Origin: Oceanipulchritudo coccoides
GTDB lineage: Bacteria; Verrucomicrobiota; Verrucomicrobiia; Opitutales; Oceanipulchritudinaceae
Assembly (NCBI RefSeq): GCF_010500615.1
Contig: NZ_JAAGNX010000001.1
Location: forward strand, 1,069,531 to 1,133,530
Direction of reading: 5' to 3'
DNA: 64,000 bases
Both the position numbers and the translations under genes were made by a program. Below are positions 11,101-19,142 of this stretch, in pieces (the first letter of the stretch is position 1; each line of letters begins with the position of its first letter). The notes under the pieces are model-generated. The model searched no databases. It saw only the letters and a list, made by a program, of their open reading frames with translations, and was not told where the DNA came from.

Positions 11101-11899
11101 GAACTTCGAAGAATGGCTCGGCGACGAGAATCTCAATCCCTTCCGCGAGGTGCCCGACTTCTTCAATCATCCCGGTAATTTCCTCCGTGTGGGTGGAGTT
11201 TGCCACGAGCATCGGAACGACTACGAGTTCATCATAGTCACCGGCTGCAATTTCATAGACGACGTCGGGAATTCTCGGAATATCATCAAGATAGGCCAGG
11301 AAGGTATCGACTTTGGCTCCGTTGACCTGGACGTCTACAGAATCAAAGTGAGCGCGAATAACATCATTATGCGGGCTGTAGTTATTTACCAGTGCATAAT
11401 GCTCGTAAATGGATGCATGGAATGCCTCCCATGTGAAAAATCCGGGAACGTCACCATGTGGAACAATACCCACTTCGTGCGGGATCCCGTTTCCATTGAT
11501 GTCCCAGAAAATGTAGCTCATCGCTGTAGCGATTTCCTCATACGCAGCAGCCCATTCGGTGTACTGGTATGCCTCGGGGACATTGAGTTCAACCGCGTGG
11601 GGACCGAATGGTGATCCATCGGGAAAGACAATAATTTCATCGCCATCCTCGACCGTCGCCGGCTCGCCGTGAGCCACGTACATCAAGGCAACACGCTTGA
11701 ATCCGTTGGGGGGATTCTTGTCTTTATAAAACCCTTTTGCCACTGCCACGGAGGGGAGCTGCAGCTCGGCAGGAGGACCTTTGACAAGCTGGCTACCATC
11801 GCCTTCGGGCAGGATGGGGCTTTTAATCTTTGCTGGATATGCCTGAGGGACACCACCCAGTAATGCGATAGTGAGGATTGCGACAACGGGGTATTTCAT
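8105..11899 (-). CDS. Secreted chelatase-like protein fused to Ig-like repeats and an FG-GAP/VCBS propeller
   Basis: A 1,264-residue secreted protein with a signal peptide (ILTIALLGGVPQAYP) and a strong Shine-Dalgarno (AAAGGAGA). Residues about 65-450 look like two lobes of the ferrochelatase/CbiX fold: VALMYVAHGEP and VVVPMLVANSTHTEEI in lobe 1, then VVLASHGTP and DVIVVPSAFPTAAIHTMYDV in lobe 2. The His of the ferrochelatase HG motif is kept, but the Glu expected in the hiETLyE motif is replaced by His. Residues about 465-690 hold two similar domains of about 110 residues (FLFYEITDGNWP and KLMLYKTTEGEWP). Then come six clear calcium-type FG-GAP repeats (DLDDDGVKD, DIDQDGDED, DLNGDGYPE, DFDNDGYPD, DMDMDGLMD, DMDSDGDTD), probably a seven-bladed propeller, and a final beta domain. 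Substrate is unknown. The chelatase link is from motif reading only. Confidence 0.7.
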   Translation of the reverse strand: MKYPVVAILTIALLGGVPQAYPAKIKSPILPEGDGSQLVKGPPAELQLPSVAVAKGFYKDKNPPNGFKRVALMYVAHGEPATVEDGDEIIVFPDGSPFGPHAVELNVPEAYQYTEWAAAYEEIATAMSYIFWDINGNGIPHEVGIVPHGDVPGFFTWEAFHASIYEHYALVNNYSPHNDVIRAHFDSVDVQVNGAKVDTFLAYLDDIPRIPDVVYEIAAGDYDELVVVPMLVANSTHTEEITGMIEEVGHLAEGIEILVAEPFFEVPYMRKSLRDSILAMAFQLADHIPMEVEDYNIGVVLASHGTPYVPPMPEFGWVEGEIFSELIPTEDAFHEEIAKSLPWASKTGRMNYSEPAIEDALADFEAEGYTDVIVVPSAFPTAAIHTMYDVASAAMERAVLPEEGVVTHERFSGMRVHYTSRGFADAEPGVSEFRDGLAFLGRIAVMEALKKSPPDIYEETHFPPGEMFMILDSEMDPGTGLQFLFYEITDGNWPADYEGIPMPDWVLTDPPSASGNSTSRMMISLQDNLTSLTGKDLNGAQLGLVVLASDSITPTDEDLRGFSTLTGTYNAETGIDFGRVELSLPSSGTPCQPGDVCVTVYADEVTGPDFKLMLYKTTEGEWPQDFITLPTPTAVVTQTVPVPDTSPVEIHIPLEGNLFTFSGEELIGERLGLVVVTGVAANFVVEATDARGFSAGTMIYVPGEAMDFGEIELTIPLGNPSDLNPYHPHRLSGPLMWTEHMLGTDDFVPGAIYLDVADLDDDGVKDIIMVGEPHFEMPELPLTVLKLGVYYMNPDMTIKDQEIIDSWSESDPVLYSPWGVKVIEHSGAPMIIVGCNIPELAPLEDGSGAVLSYRRVGDNWVRSAVRSNPNPLVTNYNAMIVVASDIDQDGDEDLAMSGAFATSSVGSWLENTGDPSNPWIEHLQPMAPGTDPYIRGTLAYKSADLNGDGYPEVFYNAMFDIADTNPPRYRGEIWMAINPGPGGWDSPWEMVVIDDDNWAAADMWVHDFDNDGYPDLIANQIFNQTVTRYWNPGGTLTEAWTPEVIIDDLTSPSDMWLADMDMDGLMDVCSADHTAHRGFWHKNPGLAGTGMWKPNLIFRNIRLPGDFAMVDMDSDGDTDWVGTSMSYGKAFIMEQIHPEESLVVNISLPDGFSGNISQLMVTLAGSLPVMGPPAAVLAQIQNGDVDGDGIGDVDNILNTSTDLTLAFEDVGLTGEYHVVVALFMEGGGVFAPVPGVDYMGSTQKLLFGQGEVDASVELQLVPPM

Positions 11900-12107
11900 C
11901 TTGTATTCTCCTTTGAATGAATTCGGCTTTTATCCCGCAGTTGCCCAAGGCCAGACGACAGACAGCTACGGCCTGTTGGAATAGTACTGGTTCTGTAAAT
12001 ATAAGGTAAAAACCCTAGTGTCAAGTCTGATAAAAATGCCGCATTCAAGCGATTAAGGGACTTTGGCTGCTTGAGAATCACCGAAAACTCAATTTGCTTA
12101 GGGGTTA

Positions 12108-13544
12108 ATGCAAAGGATATGCCTAGTGGTAAGTCTGTTCCTTCTGGCGTGCAACCTGCCGGCGCAGAGCCGAATAGGGACGGGCGCCGTCGTCGACCTG
12201 TACGAGCAGCATTGTCTCGCTTGCCATGGTCAATCCCTTGAGGGCGGCCTTGGCTCAAATCTGGTCGATGATGAGTGGATCCACGGGGATAGCGATGCGG
12301 ACATGGCGCGGGTGATCCGGGAAGGCGTTTTGGATAAAGGCATGGTTCCTTATGAGGGAGTGCTCTCGGACGAGGAAATCCAGTCCCTGGTGATTTACAT
12401 ACGCGAGATGAGGCAAATTGCCCTCGCAGAGACAGCTACCCAAGCCCGCGAACCGGTTGAAGGCGTTTTCACTTCCGAACATCATTCCTTCACATTGGAG
12501 GAGGTGCTGAAGTTGGAGGGAGACATTTTCTGGTCCATCAGTTTTCTTCCGGATGGCGGCATGTTGCTGGCGAAATTTGGTGGTGAACTATTCGTTGCGC
12601 GGGATGGCCAGCTTGGTGAGCCGATTAAAGATCTGCCCGAAGTGGATCGGTACGGGCAAGGCGGTTTACTGGAGGCCCAAGCCCATCCAGACTACGAGGA
12701 AAACGGTTGGATATATCTCGGGTATTCTGAGAGATCAAAAGCTGCCTCCGGCCAAAATGCTTACATGACGGTAATCGCCCGGGGGAGAATCAAGGATGGT
12801 CAATGGATTGATCATGAGGATATCTTTCGTGCGCCCGATAAATTCTATGGCCGGTCCGGGGTACACTTTGGAACGCGTTTTGTTTTTCAGGATGGTTACC
12901 TGTATTTTTCAATCGGTGATCGAGGGGTCATGCAGGAGGCTCAGGATTTGGGTTTTCCCAATGGCAAAATCCATCGCATTCACGAGGATGGCCGCATTCC
13001 GTCGGATAATCCCTTTCTTGAAGAGGAGGGCGCGATTCCTTCTATCTGGAGCTATGGTAACCGGAACGCCCAAGGGCTTGATCTGCATCCGATAACCGGT
13101 GAAATCTGGTCGACAGAGCATGGACCGCGCGGCGGGGATGAGTTGAATCGCATTGAGCGAGGGGTCAACTACGGCTGGCCGGCTATCAGCTACGGTATCA
13201 ACTACAATGGAAAGCCTATTACAGGCCGTACCGCTGCTCCCGGAATGGCGCAGCCTGTTCATTACTGGACACCGAGTATTGCGGTATGCGGGATTGATTT
13301 CTACGAGGGAGATGCCTTTCCGAAATGGAAAAACGATTTGTTTGTCGGCGGCCTGAGATCGGAGCAGCTTGAACGCTTCAAACTGGATGGGGACAAGGTG
13401 GAAGAGCACGAGATTGTCCTTCAGGGGCAGGGCAGGGTGCGGGATGTTGCGACGGGTCCGGATGGGGCACTCTATTTAATTCTTAATGAAAACCGTAACG
13501 GTGGTCCAAGCCGGGTTGTCCGGTTGGTGCCGTCCAACAACTGA
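12108..13544 (+). CDS. Cytochrome c domain fused to PQQ-type soluble sugar dehydrogenase
   Basis: 478 residues with a signal peptide (about 1-20). A class I cytochrome c domain follows with the heme site CLACH at residues 36-40 and a distal Met candidate in DKGMVPYEG. Residues about 125-475 form a six-bladed propeller of the YliI/soluble aldose dehydrogenase family (WSISFLPDGGMLLAKFGGEL, GGLLEAQAHPDY, GVHFGTRFVF, WSYGNRNAQGLDLHP, WSTEHGPRGGDELN). Such enzymes oxidise sugars in the periplasm with PQQ, and the fused heme domain could pass electrons to the respiratory chain. The start has a close Shine-Dalgarno (AGGGGTT). It is divergent from the chelatase-like gene across a 208-base promoter region. 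Confidence 0.88.
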   Translation: MQRICLVVSLFLLACNLPAQSRIGTGAVVDLYEQHCLACHGQSLEGGLGSNLVDDEWIHGDSDADMARVIREGVLDKGMVPYEGVLSDEEIQSLVIYIREMRQIALAETATQAREPVEGVFTSEHHSFTLEEVLKLEGDIFWSISFLPDGGMLLAKFGGELFVARDGQLGEPIKDLPEVDRYGQGGLLEAQAHPDYEENGWIYLGYSERSKAASGQNAYMTVIARGRIKDGQWIDHEDIFRAPDKFYGRSGVHFGTRFVFQDGYLYFSIGDRGVMQEAQDLGFPNGKIHRIHEDGRIPSDNPFLEEEGAIPSIWSYGNRNAQGLDLHPITGEIWSTEHGPRGGDELNRIERGVNYGWPAISYGINYNGKPITGRTAAPGMAQPVHYWTPSIAVCGIDFYEGDAFPKWKNDLFVGGLRSEQLERFKLDGDKVEEHEIVLQGQGRVRDVATGPDGALYLILNENRNGGPSRVVRLVPSNN

Positions 13545-13593
13545 GCAGGTCGTTTGGAATTAACCCGATGGCTTATCGGGATTGATTCCCGGA

Positions 13594-13637
13594 TAAAAAG
13601 AAGCCCCCCTGACAGGTGTGTCAGGGAGGCTTCTTAA
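13594..13637. terminator. Bidirectional rho-independent terminator
   Basis: A long hairpin at 13598-13635 pairs AAGAAGCC.CCCTGACA with TGTCAGGG.GGCTTCTT around a short loop. It has AAAA on the left, so the minus strand reads a T run after the stem. It lies between the convergent sugar dehydrogenase and glucanase genes and can serve both, most clearly the minus-strand one. Confidence 0.85.
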
Positions 13638-13668
13638 AATAAACCGAGAGTTCAGTGCGATGGATTGA

Positions 13669-16600
13669 TCACTCAACCCGAATCACGAAGAACTGCTTGT
13701 CGGTGACGGCACCGGTGGGCTGGATCACCATTCGTGTGAAACTCAGGTCGTCTGTCTGGGACTCCATTGTAAACGGAGCCGCTGGCCAGCTAGAGACGCT
13801 GGTGGAGAGATCCGGGCTGCTGTACAAGTCCCACGAGTAACCAGTCGCGTAGCGATTGATATCGAAGGCCAGACTCACGGTTGACGCTGGCCCCGGGAAA
13901 ATGGTCAAGATGTCGGGATCCAGATTGAGGGGATCCGTCAGCAGGACGTACTCCTCAAAATTGGTCTTACCATCATTCTCGGGATCATCCCCAGCGAGCA
14001 CGGCGGTGCCTCCGGGAGCGCCTTGGAAAGCGTAGATGCCCCAGTTTTCATAAGTGCTCGGCAAAAGGGCCGGGACACACCACCAATGGTAGAATTCCCC
14101 CGGGCTTGCATTGGCCTGAATATGGATCCCCGAGAGATCGGAGTATCGCAGATGGCTTCCGGTCGAGCGGTTTGTAATCAAGTACCAACCAAATTCCACC
14201 TGGCTCCATGACCATTGGGCGTCGGTGCCTGTCGTTGAGGGCGAGGCCCATTCGACTGTCGAGGCACTGGACTGGCGCAGGCGGCTGCCGTCGATGACCG
14301 AGGTAATGTAGTAAAAGCCATTACCAATGTCCTCAAAGACGACTTGCGCGGATGGTCCCCCGGTGCGGATATCGGCTTGGTCAACGACCGCTGATCCATC
14401 GTTATGCACCCGCATGTCAAAGCCACGGTTGTGCAGGATGTAGGGCTTGTCGGCCAACGGGCTGAGCGTGCCGTCCCAGCCCATGTAGAGCTCACCGATT
14501 GAAGTAAAGGTGCCATCCGAGTATTTCCAGTTACTGCGCCGCAGGAGCCCGGTGGGATCAACCGGCATGCTGAAATCCTTGGTTGGGTCAGCATCGCTCA
14601 CCTCCTTGAATCCAAACATTGAATAGCGCTTTACAACCGGGTTGTTTTCCAGACGCCAGAGCAGTTCAAGCATGGCATGGTAGAGATCGTTTTCGGTCCA
14701 TGAAACCGTATTGGCAAATGCGGAGAACCCGAATTCCGACAGGATGACTGGTTTGTCAGCATAAGTTGCGGAGAGATCATTGATATTCAAAATGATTTGG
14801 CTGGGATCGTTGTATTTTCCGCTGCTCAAGTCCGGTCCGCGGTAGGAGTGCATGCCAAGGTAATCAATCTTGAAATCCCGGGCATCCGCCTCGGCCATGA
14901 AATTCTGCATCCATGTGTTGTTGTATTGGGCTGTTGCCGGGCTGAGAAGCGGGAGCGAACCGGCCATGACCTGCGGCCAGAGCTCCACTGCTTCGCTAAC
15001 CGGAATATTGGATTGCTCCGACTTGTCCGGTTCGTTGAAGCCCATGAGAATAAGCGGATAACCGCGCGTGGCCCAGTCTGGAAAACGCAGTGTCAAGGGC
15101 AGCTGGGTTGCCGCATTGTAATTGTCCACGTCGAGATTGGCTTTGCCCCATTGCATGGGCGTATAATCCGTCTTGGTGGTATCGAGTGTGACAAAGTCAT
15201 TGGCGGTCCAGCCGTACCACCAGTTGGCACCCATGTCGTCGCCAAGGGTAGGCGAGGCAGGTGTATTCACATTTTCAGTACCGGCCATTCCCTTCTTGGG
15301 AAAAATCCTGACAAAGCTCACATCCCATCTTTGGGCATCGATAGCTGCTTCAGCGCGTTGCACGACCGTGCCGGCATCTGCCTCAAGATAGAGACCCGAA
15401 AATACATTCCTGAATTTAACAGAGCCACCGCTGGCGCTTTCGAGAATCCATTGCTGGCTCTGAAATCCAGTATACGGTTCCTCAATGACGGCCGCATCAG
15501 CTGCCTTGGAGGCATCCGCGACAGCGAGTACCTCCCGGCTTCCCTCGTTGAATATCCGGTAATTTTCAGATCCGGCATTGAGGAGGACATTATAAAGCTG
15601 CGCGTCGTCCTCAGTGTCTGGAGTCACCACGCTGGCGCCAACCGAATCGGCAGTCATTGCGTTGCCATCGACGACGGATAGGAGCTGGTAGAAGCCGTCA
15701 CTGTAGTCCTCATATGACTCAGCTGGCGGGGTGCTGCTTTTGGCATTTATGTCGAGCGGGTATCCGCTGGCGCCATTGTCCGGGAAAACCTGGAGTTCAC
15801 GGATGGCCACCTGGGCGGTATCGCTAATATTGACCCGGACCGCGTTGGCTCGCACGGCAGAGGTAAAGTCGACGACCAGATCGGTCTCCGTGTTGCCCGT
15901 GATGGTTGCTCCCGGGGCGGCTTTCCAAAGGCCGTCGGCGTCGTCACGGTACTCAATATCAAAGTCGGCAATCGGCGTGCCGGAGGATGAAGTCCCCGAA
16001 TGCAAGTGCACCGACTTGATGTCAATCTCATCACGGATGTAGACCTCAAAGGTGTGGCCTCCGGTCGCTCCGGACAACCAGTAGCTTCCGAGGTAACCAT
16101 CGACTCCAAGGCGCGGGGCCTGTCCGACTGCGCTTCCGCTGACTTCTGTGCGGCCATCCTTGGCCATATTGAGCGTGACCCCGGTCCCGAGCGGATATCC
16201 GACACCGGCGTTGAACGGGAAGAGTGCCCACTCGCGTATTCTGGGACGGCCATCGCCGTAGTTTTCAAGAATCGTGAGGCGAAACTTTTTGGCGGTAATG
16301 GGTGAGAAGATGATGTTGTGCTCGGAGTCCGCTGTTGAATTGTCCTTGTATGAGCCCGGAATGATGACCCAGTCGACAAGTCCCTCATCGTAATAATCCA
16401 TGCGGAACTTGCGAGTTGTCTGGCCGTTATTGACGCCGTGGAAAAGGTGGTAGCTACCAATTTCGACCGGCCCCGGAAATTCAATTTCAAGCGTCTGCGG
16501 GGCTGAAAAGCTTGGTGCGGGCTCAGTATTGGGCATGATCCATTTGAAATCGCTTCCAACAACTCCGTCGGTTGCGTAGCGGGCAAGACTTTGTCCGGAT

Positions 16601-17664
16601 GAAGCGGTTACATTGGCGAGGCGGGCAAGGTTTTGATTGATTGGATTGATAGGCTTCGAGGTGCCGGCAAGGCTGAGTTTCGGAGCAAAATCAATGCCCT
16701 TGTAGCGAATGTTGCCGTCGGCCGCGATATAGATGCGGAATTCGGGTACGGAGCCGTCGATCGTTCCGGTCAGCGGGTAGTCAAAGGCCCAGAAGTATTC
16801 ACCTGCCCCGGCAAAATTGAAGGCTGCGGTATGGGTCCCAAAATCAATATCGTCACCTGTGCCGTAAGTGCCATCGGCGCCCAGGTAGGTTATTGTAACG
16901 GTTGCTTCTGTTGCGGTTGTTGCAGCAGCCCCGGCGCAGGCCCAGCCGATGCCCGTGATAGTGACTTCACTGCCATCGATACCTTGATTGACTCCGAGAA
17001 CACGCTTGGCAAAGAGATCGCTGGTCGTGGTGTCGGTCCCGCCTGTGGCGGCGTCGTCCAGAAGGAAATCGGGTCCGAGCTGTGCGGTCACATCGCCCAG
17101 GTCAATCTCTGCCGGCGTATAACCCGAGGGATTAATAGCCGTCGATGTTCCGGCGGCGCTGAGTTTTGGGACAAAGTCGACTCCCTTCAGGCTGAGGGGC
17201 GCGTTGGCCGTCAGCTTGAACCGGAAATCCCGGGTGGAGGACGTCACGATTCCAGATATTGGTGTGTCAAAGGTCCAATAATATTCACTCGCTCCGGAAA
17301 AGCTGAGCGTATCGGTCTGGCTTCCGAGCTCGATATCGTCAGCCGTGCCGAATACGGCGTCAGCACCCAGATGGGTGATTGTCACCGTGACTTCCGTCGC
17401 CGTGGTGCCGGTGCCCGAGGAAGCCCAGCCAATGCCGGTGATAGAGACATTGCTGCCATCGGGTCCTTGGCTCAGGTCGAGAGTCTTTCGAATGTAAATG
17501 TTGCCGGATCCGTCCGAGTTGGTGTCGGTTCCGCCGGTGGAGGCACCATCTATCAGGAAATCGGGCCCGAGGAGCGCGGTCACATCGCCAGCTTGGATGG
17601 TGGCGGAATGCATGACGAAGGGCGCAAGGAGGATCGTCAGGGAGGCGATTAATCGGAATTTCAT
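13669..17664 (-). CDS. Large secreted GH128-like glycoside hydrolase with discoidin and ricin-like lectin domains
   Basis: 1,331 residues from the ATG at 17664, which begins a clear signal peptide (MKFRLIASLTILLAPF). The open frame extends to 17778 but the extra residues are not signal-like. Two tandem repeats of about 160 residues follow (GDVTALLGPDFLIDG and GDVTAQLGPDFLLDD), of unknown family. Then come two discoidin/CBM32-like domains (NLARLANVTASSGQSLARYA; LNMAKDGRTEVSGSAV), a ricin-type lectin stretch (FYQLLSVVDGNAM), and the catalytic barrel with WWYGW, GFNEPD (Glu about 873, predicted acid/base), GMHSYRG and ILSEFG (Glu about 973, predicted nucleophile), which matches GH128 beta-1,3-glucanases. 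A second lectin-like domain and a Verrucomicrobia-type C-terminal tail (DPENDGKTNFEEYVLLTDP) end the protein. It probably attacks beta-1,3-glucan such as laminarin. Confidence 0.82.
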   Translation of the reverse strand: MKFRLIASLTILLAPFVMHSATIQAGDVTALLGPDFLIDGASTGGTDTNSDGSGNIYIRKTLDLSQGPDGSNVSITGIGWASSGTGTTATEVTVTITHLGADAVFGTADDIELGSQTDTLSFSGASEYYWTFDTPISGIVTSSTRDFRFKLTANAPLSLKGVDFVPKLSAAGTSTAINPSGYTPAEIDLGDVTAQLGPDFLLDDAATGGTDTTTSDLFAKRVLGVNQGIDGSEVTITGIGWACAGAAATTATEATVTITYLGADGTYGTGDDIDFGTHTAAFNFAGAGEYFWAFDYPLTGTIDGSVPEFRIYIAADGNIRYKGIDFAPKLSLAGTSKPINPINQNLARLANVTASSGQSLARYATDGVVGSDFKWIMPNTEPAPSFSAPQTLEIEFPGPVEIGSYHLFHGVNNGQTTRKFRMDYYDEGLVDWVIIPGSYKDNSTADSEHNIIFSPITAKKFRLTILENYGDGRPRIREWALFPFNAGVGYPLGTGVTLNMAKDGRTEVSGSAVGQAPRLGVDGYLGSYWLSGATGGHTFEVYIRDEIDIKSVHLHSGTSSSGTPIADFDIEYRDDADGLWKAAPGATITGNTETDLVVDFTSAVRANAVRVNISDTAQVAIRELQVFPDNGASGYPLDINAKSSTPPAESYEDYSDGFYQLLSVVDGNAMTADSVGASVVTPDTEDDAQLYNVLLNAGSENYRIFNEGSREVLAVADASKAADAAVIEEPYTGFQSQQWILESASGGSVKFRNVFSGLYLEADAGTVVQRAEAAIDAQRWDVSFVRIFPKKGMAGTENVNTPASPTLGDDMGANWWYGWTANDFVTLDTTKTDYTPMQWGKANLDVDNYNAATQLPLTLRFPDWATRGYPLILMGFNEPDKSEQSNIPVSEAVELWPQVMAGSLPLLSPATAQYNNTWMQNFMAEADARDFKIDYLGMHSYRGPDLSSGKYNDPSQIILNINDLSATYADKPVILSEFGFSAFANTVSWTENDLYHAMLELLWRLENNPVVKRYSMFGFKEVSDADPTKDFSMPVDPTGLLRRSNWKYSDGTFTSIGELYMGWDGTLSPLADKPYILHNRGFDMRVHNDGSAVVDQADIRTGGPSAQVVFEDIGNGFYYITSVIDGSRLRQSSASTVEWASPSTTGTDAQWSWSQVEFGWYLITNRSTGSHLRYSDLSGIHIQANASPGEFYHWWCVPALLPSTYENWGIYAFQGAPGGTAVLAGDDPENDGKTNFEEYVLLTDPLNLDPDILTIFPGPASTVSLAFDINRYATGYSWDLYSSPDLSTSVSSWPAAPFTMESQTDDLSFTRMVIQPTGAVTDKQFFVIRVE

Positions 17665-17741
17665 AGGGTTTGCTTTTGGGGGTTGGGTAGCCGTTGGGTT
17701 GTTAAAGCGTGGATATTGTAGCACAACTGGGAAGGAGATGT

Positions 17742-17748
17742 TTGTCCC
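17742..17748 (-). promoter_or_regulatory. GGGACAA motif upstream of the glucanase gene
   Basis: On the minus strand the sequence reads CTGGGACAAACA, about 80 bases before the glucanase start. The same core occurs upstream of the PEP-CTERM gene (18740-18767) and the TonB receptor gene (59294-59320). It may be a regulator site, though a 7-bp match is weak alone. Confidence 0.3.
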
Positions 17749-17831
17749 AGTGTATCGAATGCCTTGTCCATTCATCACAAGTGACTGGCCAGTGGCACAA
17801 GGGGTAGAGGAATCAGGGTATATGGATTAAA

Positions 17832-17865
17832 CAAAAAAAAAGAGCCCCGGGGTATCCGGAGCTCT
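17832..17865 (-). terminator. Rho-independent terminator of the PEP-CTERM gene
   Basis: On the minus strand GAGCTCCGG pairs with CCGGGGCTC (one mismatch) around a 5-base loop and is followed directly by a run of ten T interrupted late by G. It lies 25 bases after the stop of the PEP-CTERM gene. Confidence 0.85.
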
Positions 17866-17889
17866 CGATAAAAAGAGGTTGAATGGTCC

Positions 17890-18648
17890 TTACTTCAGCC
17901 GCCGGCGGATGAGCACAAACCCGAGGGTGAGGAATCCGCCCAACAGGGCATACATGGAAGGCTCAGGGACAGCGGTTATGCTGACATCGTCCACCCATGC
18001 GGCATTGGAGAAGGTCACGTCCCTGTCGAATCCGAAGAAAACCACTAGATCAAACGATGAATCTGACCGGGTGAAGGAGATTGTCTGGTCCAATAAACCA
18101 GAAGTTCCGCCAGCCGTATCTGCATCAGTATAGGTGACAGTAGTCCCCAGTTGGTTGAAAGAGGCATCAGATGCCGCAAATTTACCTACAGATCCATTTA
18201 CACCTGCTGCAGTGACCACATCCATGTAGTAGGCATTTGGAGAGCCCACACCGAATTTAGCCTCAAACACAGAGACGTAGAGTGTGGATCCCGCGGCGTT
18301 ATTGATATCGAGAATGTCAAAATTTAGTTCGAATGTATTCAATCCGGTCAATCCATTGATGGTGGCGGAATTGATGAACATAGCGGCCGACCGATTACTG
18401 CCATTTTCGTGTCCCTTCAAGGTAAGAGCCGCACTTCCTTTTGTCGTGGTGATGTCCACCGCACCCGAGGCTAAAGCTCCCCAAGTGCCCTCACCGGTGA
18501 ATTGGCTCTTATAAAGTAGCCCACCATCCGTGTTATCATCGAATATCAGCGTGTCAGAGCTGAAATCGGTGGAGTAAATGGTTACTTGGGCGTGGCTTGC
18601 CAGACCAGCTATGCTTGCCGCAAGCAGAGTGAGAATGAGTTTTTTCAT
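17890..18648 (-). CDS. PEP-CTERM-anchored secreted protein
   Basis: 252 residues from the ATG at 18648, which opens a signal peptide (MKKLILTLLAASIAGLASHA). The frame continues 25 codons upstream without signal character. The C-terminus carries VPEPSMYALLGG, a hydrophobic helix and the basic end RRRLK: a complete PEP-CTERM sorting signal, which an exosortase would cut to release or anchor the protein at the cell surface. The body is beta-rich with FELNFDILDI and WVDDVSIT, like carbohydrate-binding or adhesin-type jelly rolls, but no family can be named. No exosortase gene is in the window. Confidence 0.87.
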   Translation of the reverse strand: MKKLILTLLAASIAGLASHAQVTIYSTDFSSDTLIFDDNTDGGLLYKSQFTGEGTWGALASGAVDITTTKGSAALTLKGHENGSNRSAAMFINSATINGLTGLNTFELNFDILDINNAAGSTLYVSVFEAKFGVGSPNAYYMDVVTAAGVNGSVGKFAASDASFNQLGTTVTYTDADTAGGTSGLLDQTISFTRSDSSFDLVVFFGFDRDVTFSNAAWVDDVSITAVPEPSMYALLGGFLTLGFVLIRRRLK

Positions 18649-18739
18649 ATTAATTCGACTTCGGGGTGTTATTCCAAGGGTTAGACTTAGTTTTGGACAA
18701 CCTAGTATGTCATTTTCCACCATAATTTGCCCGGTGAAA

Positions 18740-18767
18740 TTGTCTCATAGGGGTGGAATTTTGTCCC
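18740..18767 (-). promoter_or_regulatory. Paired GGGACAA / GAGACAA motifs upstream of the PEP-CTERM gene
   Basis: The minus strand has GGGACAA (18767-18761) and GAGACAA (18746-18740), spaced 21 bases start to start. The TonB receptor gene has a comparable pair 22 bases apart. The pair lies about 92-119 bases before the start codon. Role as an operator or activator site is inferred. Confidence 0.35.
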
Positions 18768-18926
18768 GGTCTGCGGGATACTAGTGTTTTTTACTTTTCC
18801 TGCAGTCAAAGCGGTCAAGCTGCGGGAGGAACATGGTTTATCATGCGATGGGGAAGCACGAACGCTTGATAAGCGCCTTTTCCCTTCGTATCTTGGGTAT
18901 GGTAAACCCTCAATTCAGGAAAAATC

Positions 18927-19142
18927 ATGTCAGATCATATATATAAAAAAGTGGAAATAGTTGGTTCATCGAAGGAATCGGTGGAAAAGGCCGTTGAGAA
19001 TGCAGTCAGTCGCGCATCCAAGTCCCTGCACAACCTGCGATGGTTCGAGGTTCAGGAAATCCGTGGACACATAGACAACGGCAAAGTCGATCATTGGCAG
19101 GTAGGGGTGAAGATCGGGTTTACCCTGGATGAGAACGACTGA
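18927..19142 (+). CDS. Dodecin family flavin-binding protein
   Basis: 71 residues matching dodecin over the whole length: [11 protein letters not shown]-type first strand, one amphipathic helix ([20 protein letters not shown]), then [17 protein letters not shown] and [12 protein letters not shown]. Dodecins form hollow dodecamers that store or buffer flavins. A CAGGA Shine-Dalgarno-like stretch precedes the ATG. The last codons overlap the start of the phosphopantetheinyl transferase gene by 14 bases, so the two are co-translated. Confidence 0.93.
   Translation: MSDHIYKKVEIVGSSKESVEKAVENAVSRASKSLHNLRWFEVQEIRGHIDNGKVDHWQVGVKIGFTLDEND

Noticed and set aside
10649-11614. 321-codon plus-strand frame opposite the chelatase-like gene
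   Set aside because: Antisense shadow of the conserved chelatase-like region, with no start signal or motif.
16633-17652. 339-codon plus-strand frame opposite the glucanase gene
   Set aside because: Antisense to two repeated modules and a signal peptide of the glucanase gene; Cys- and Gly-rich without any motif.
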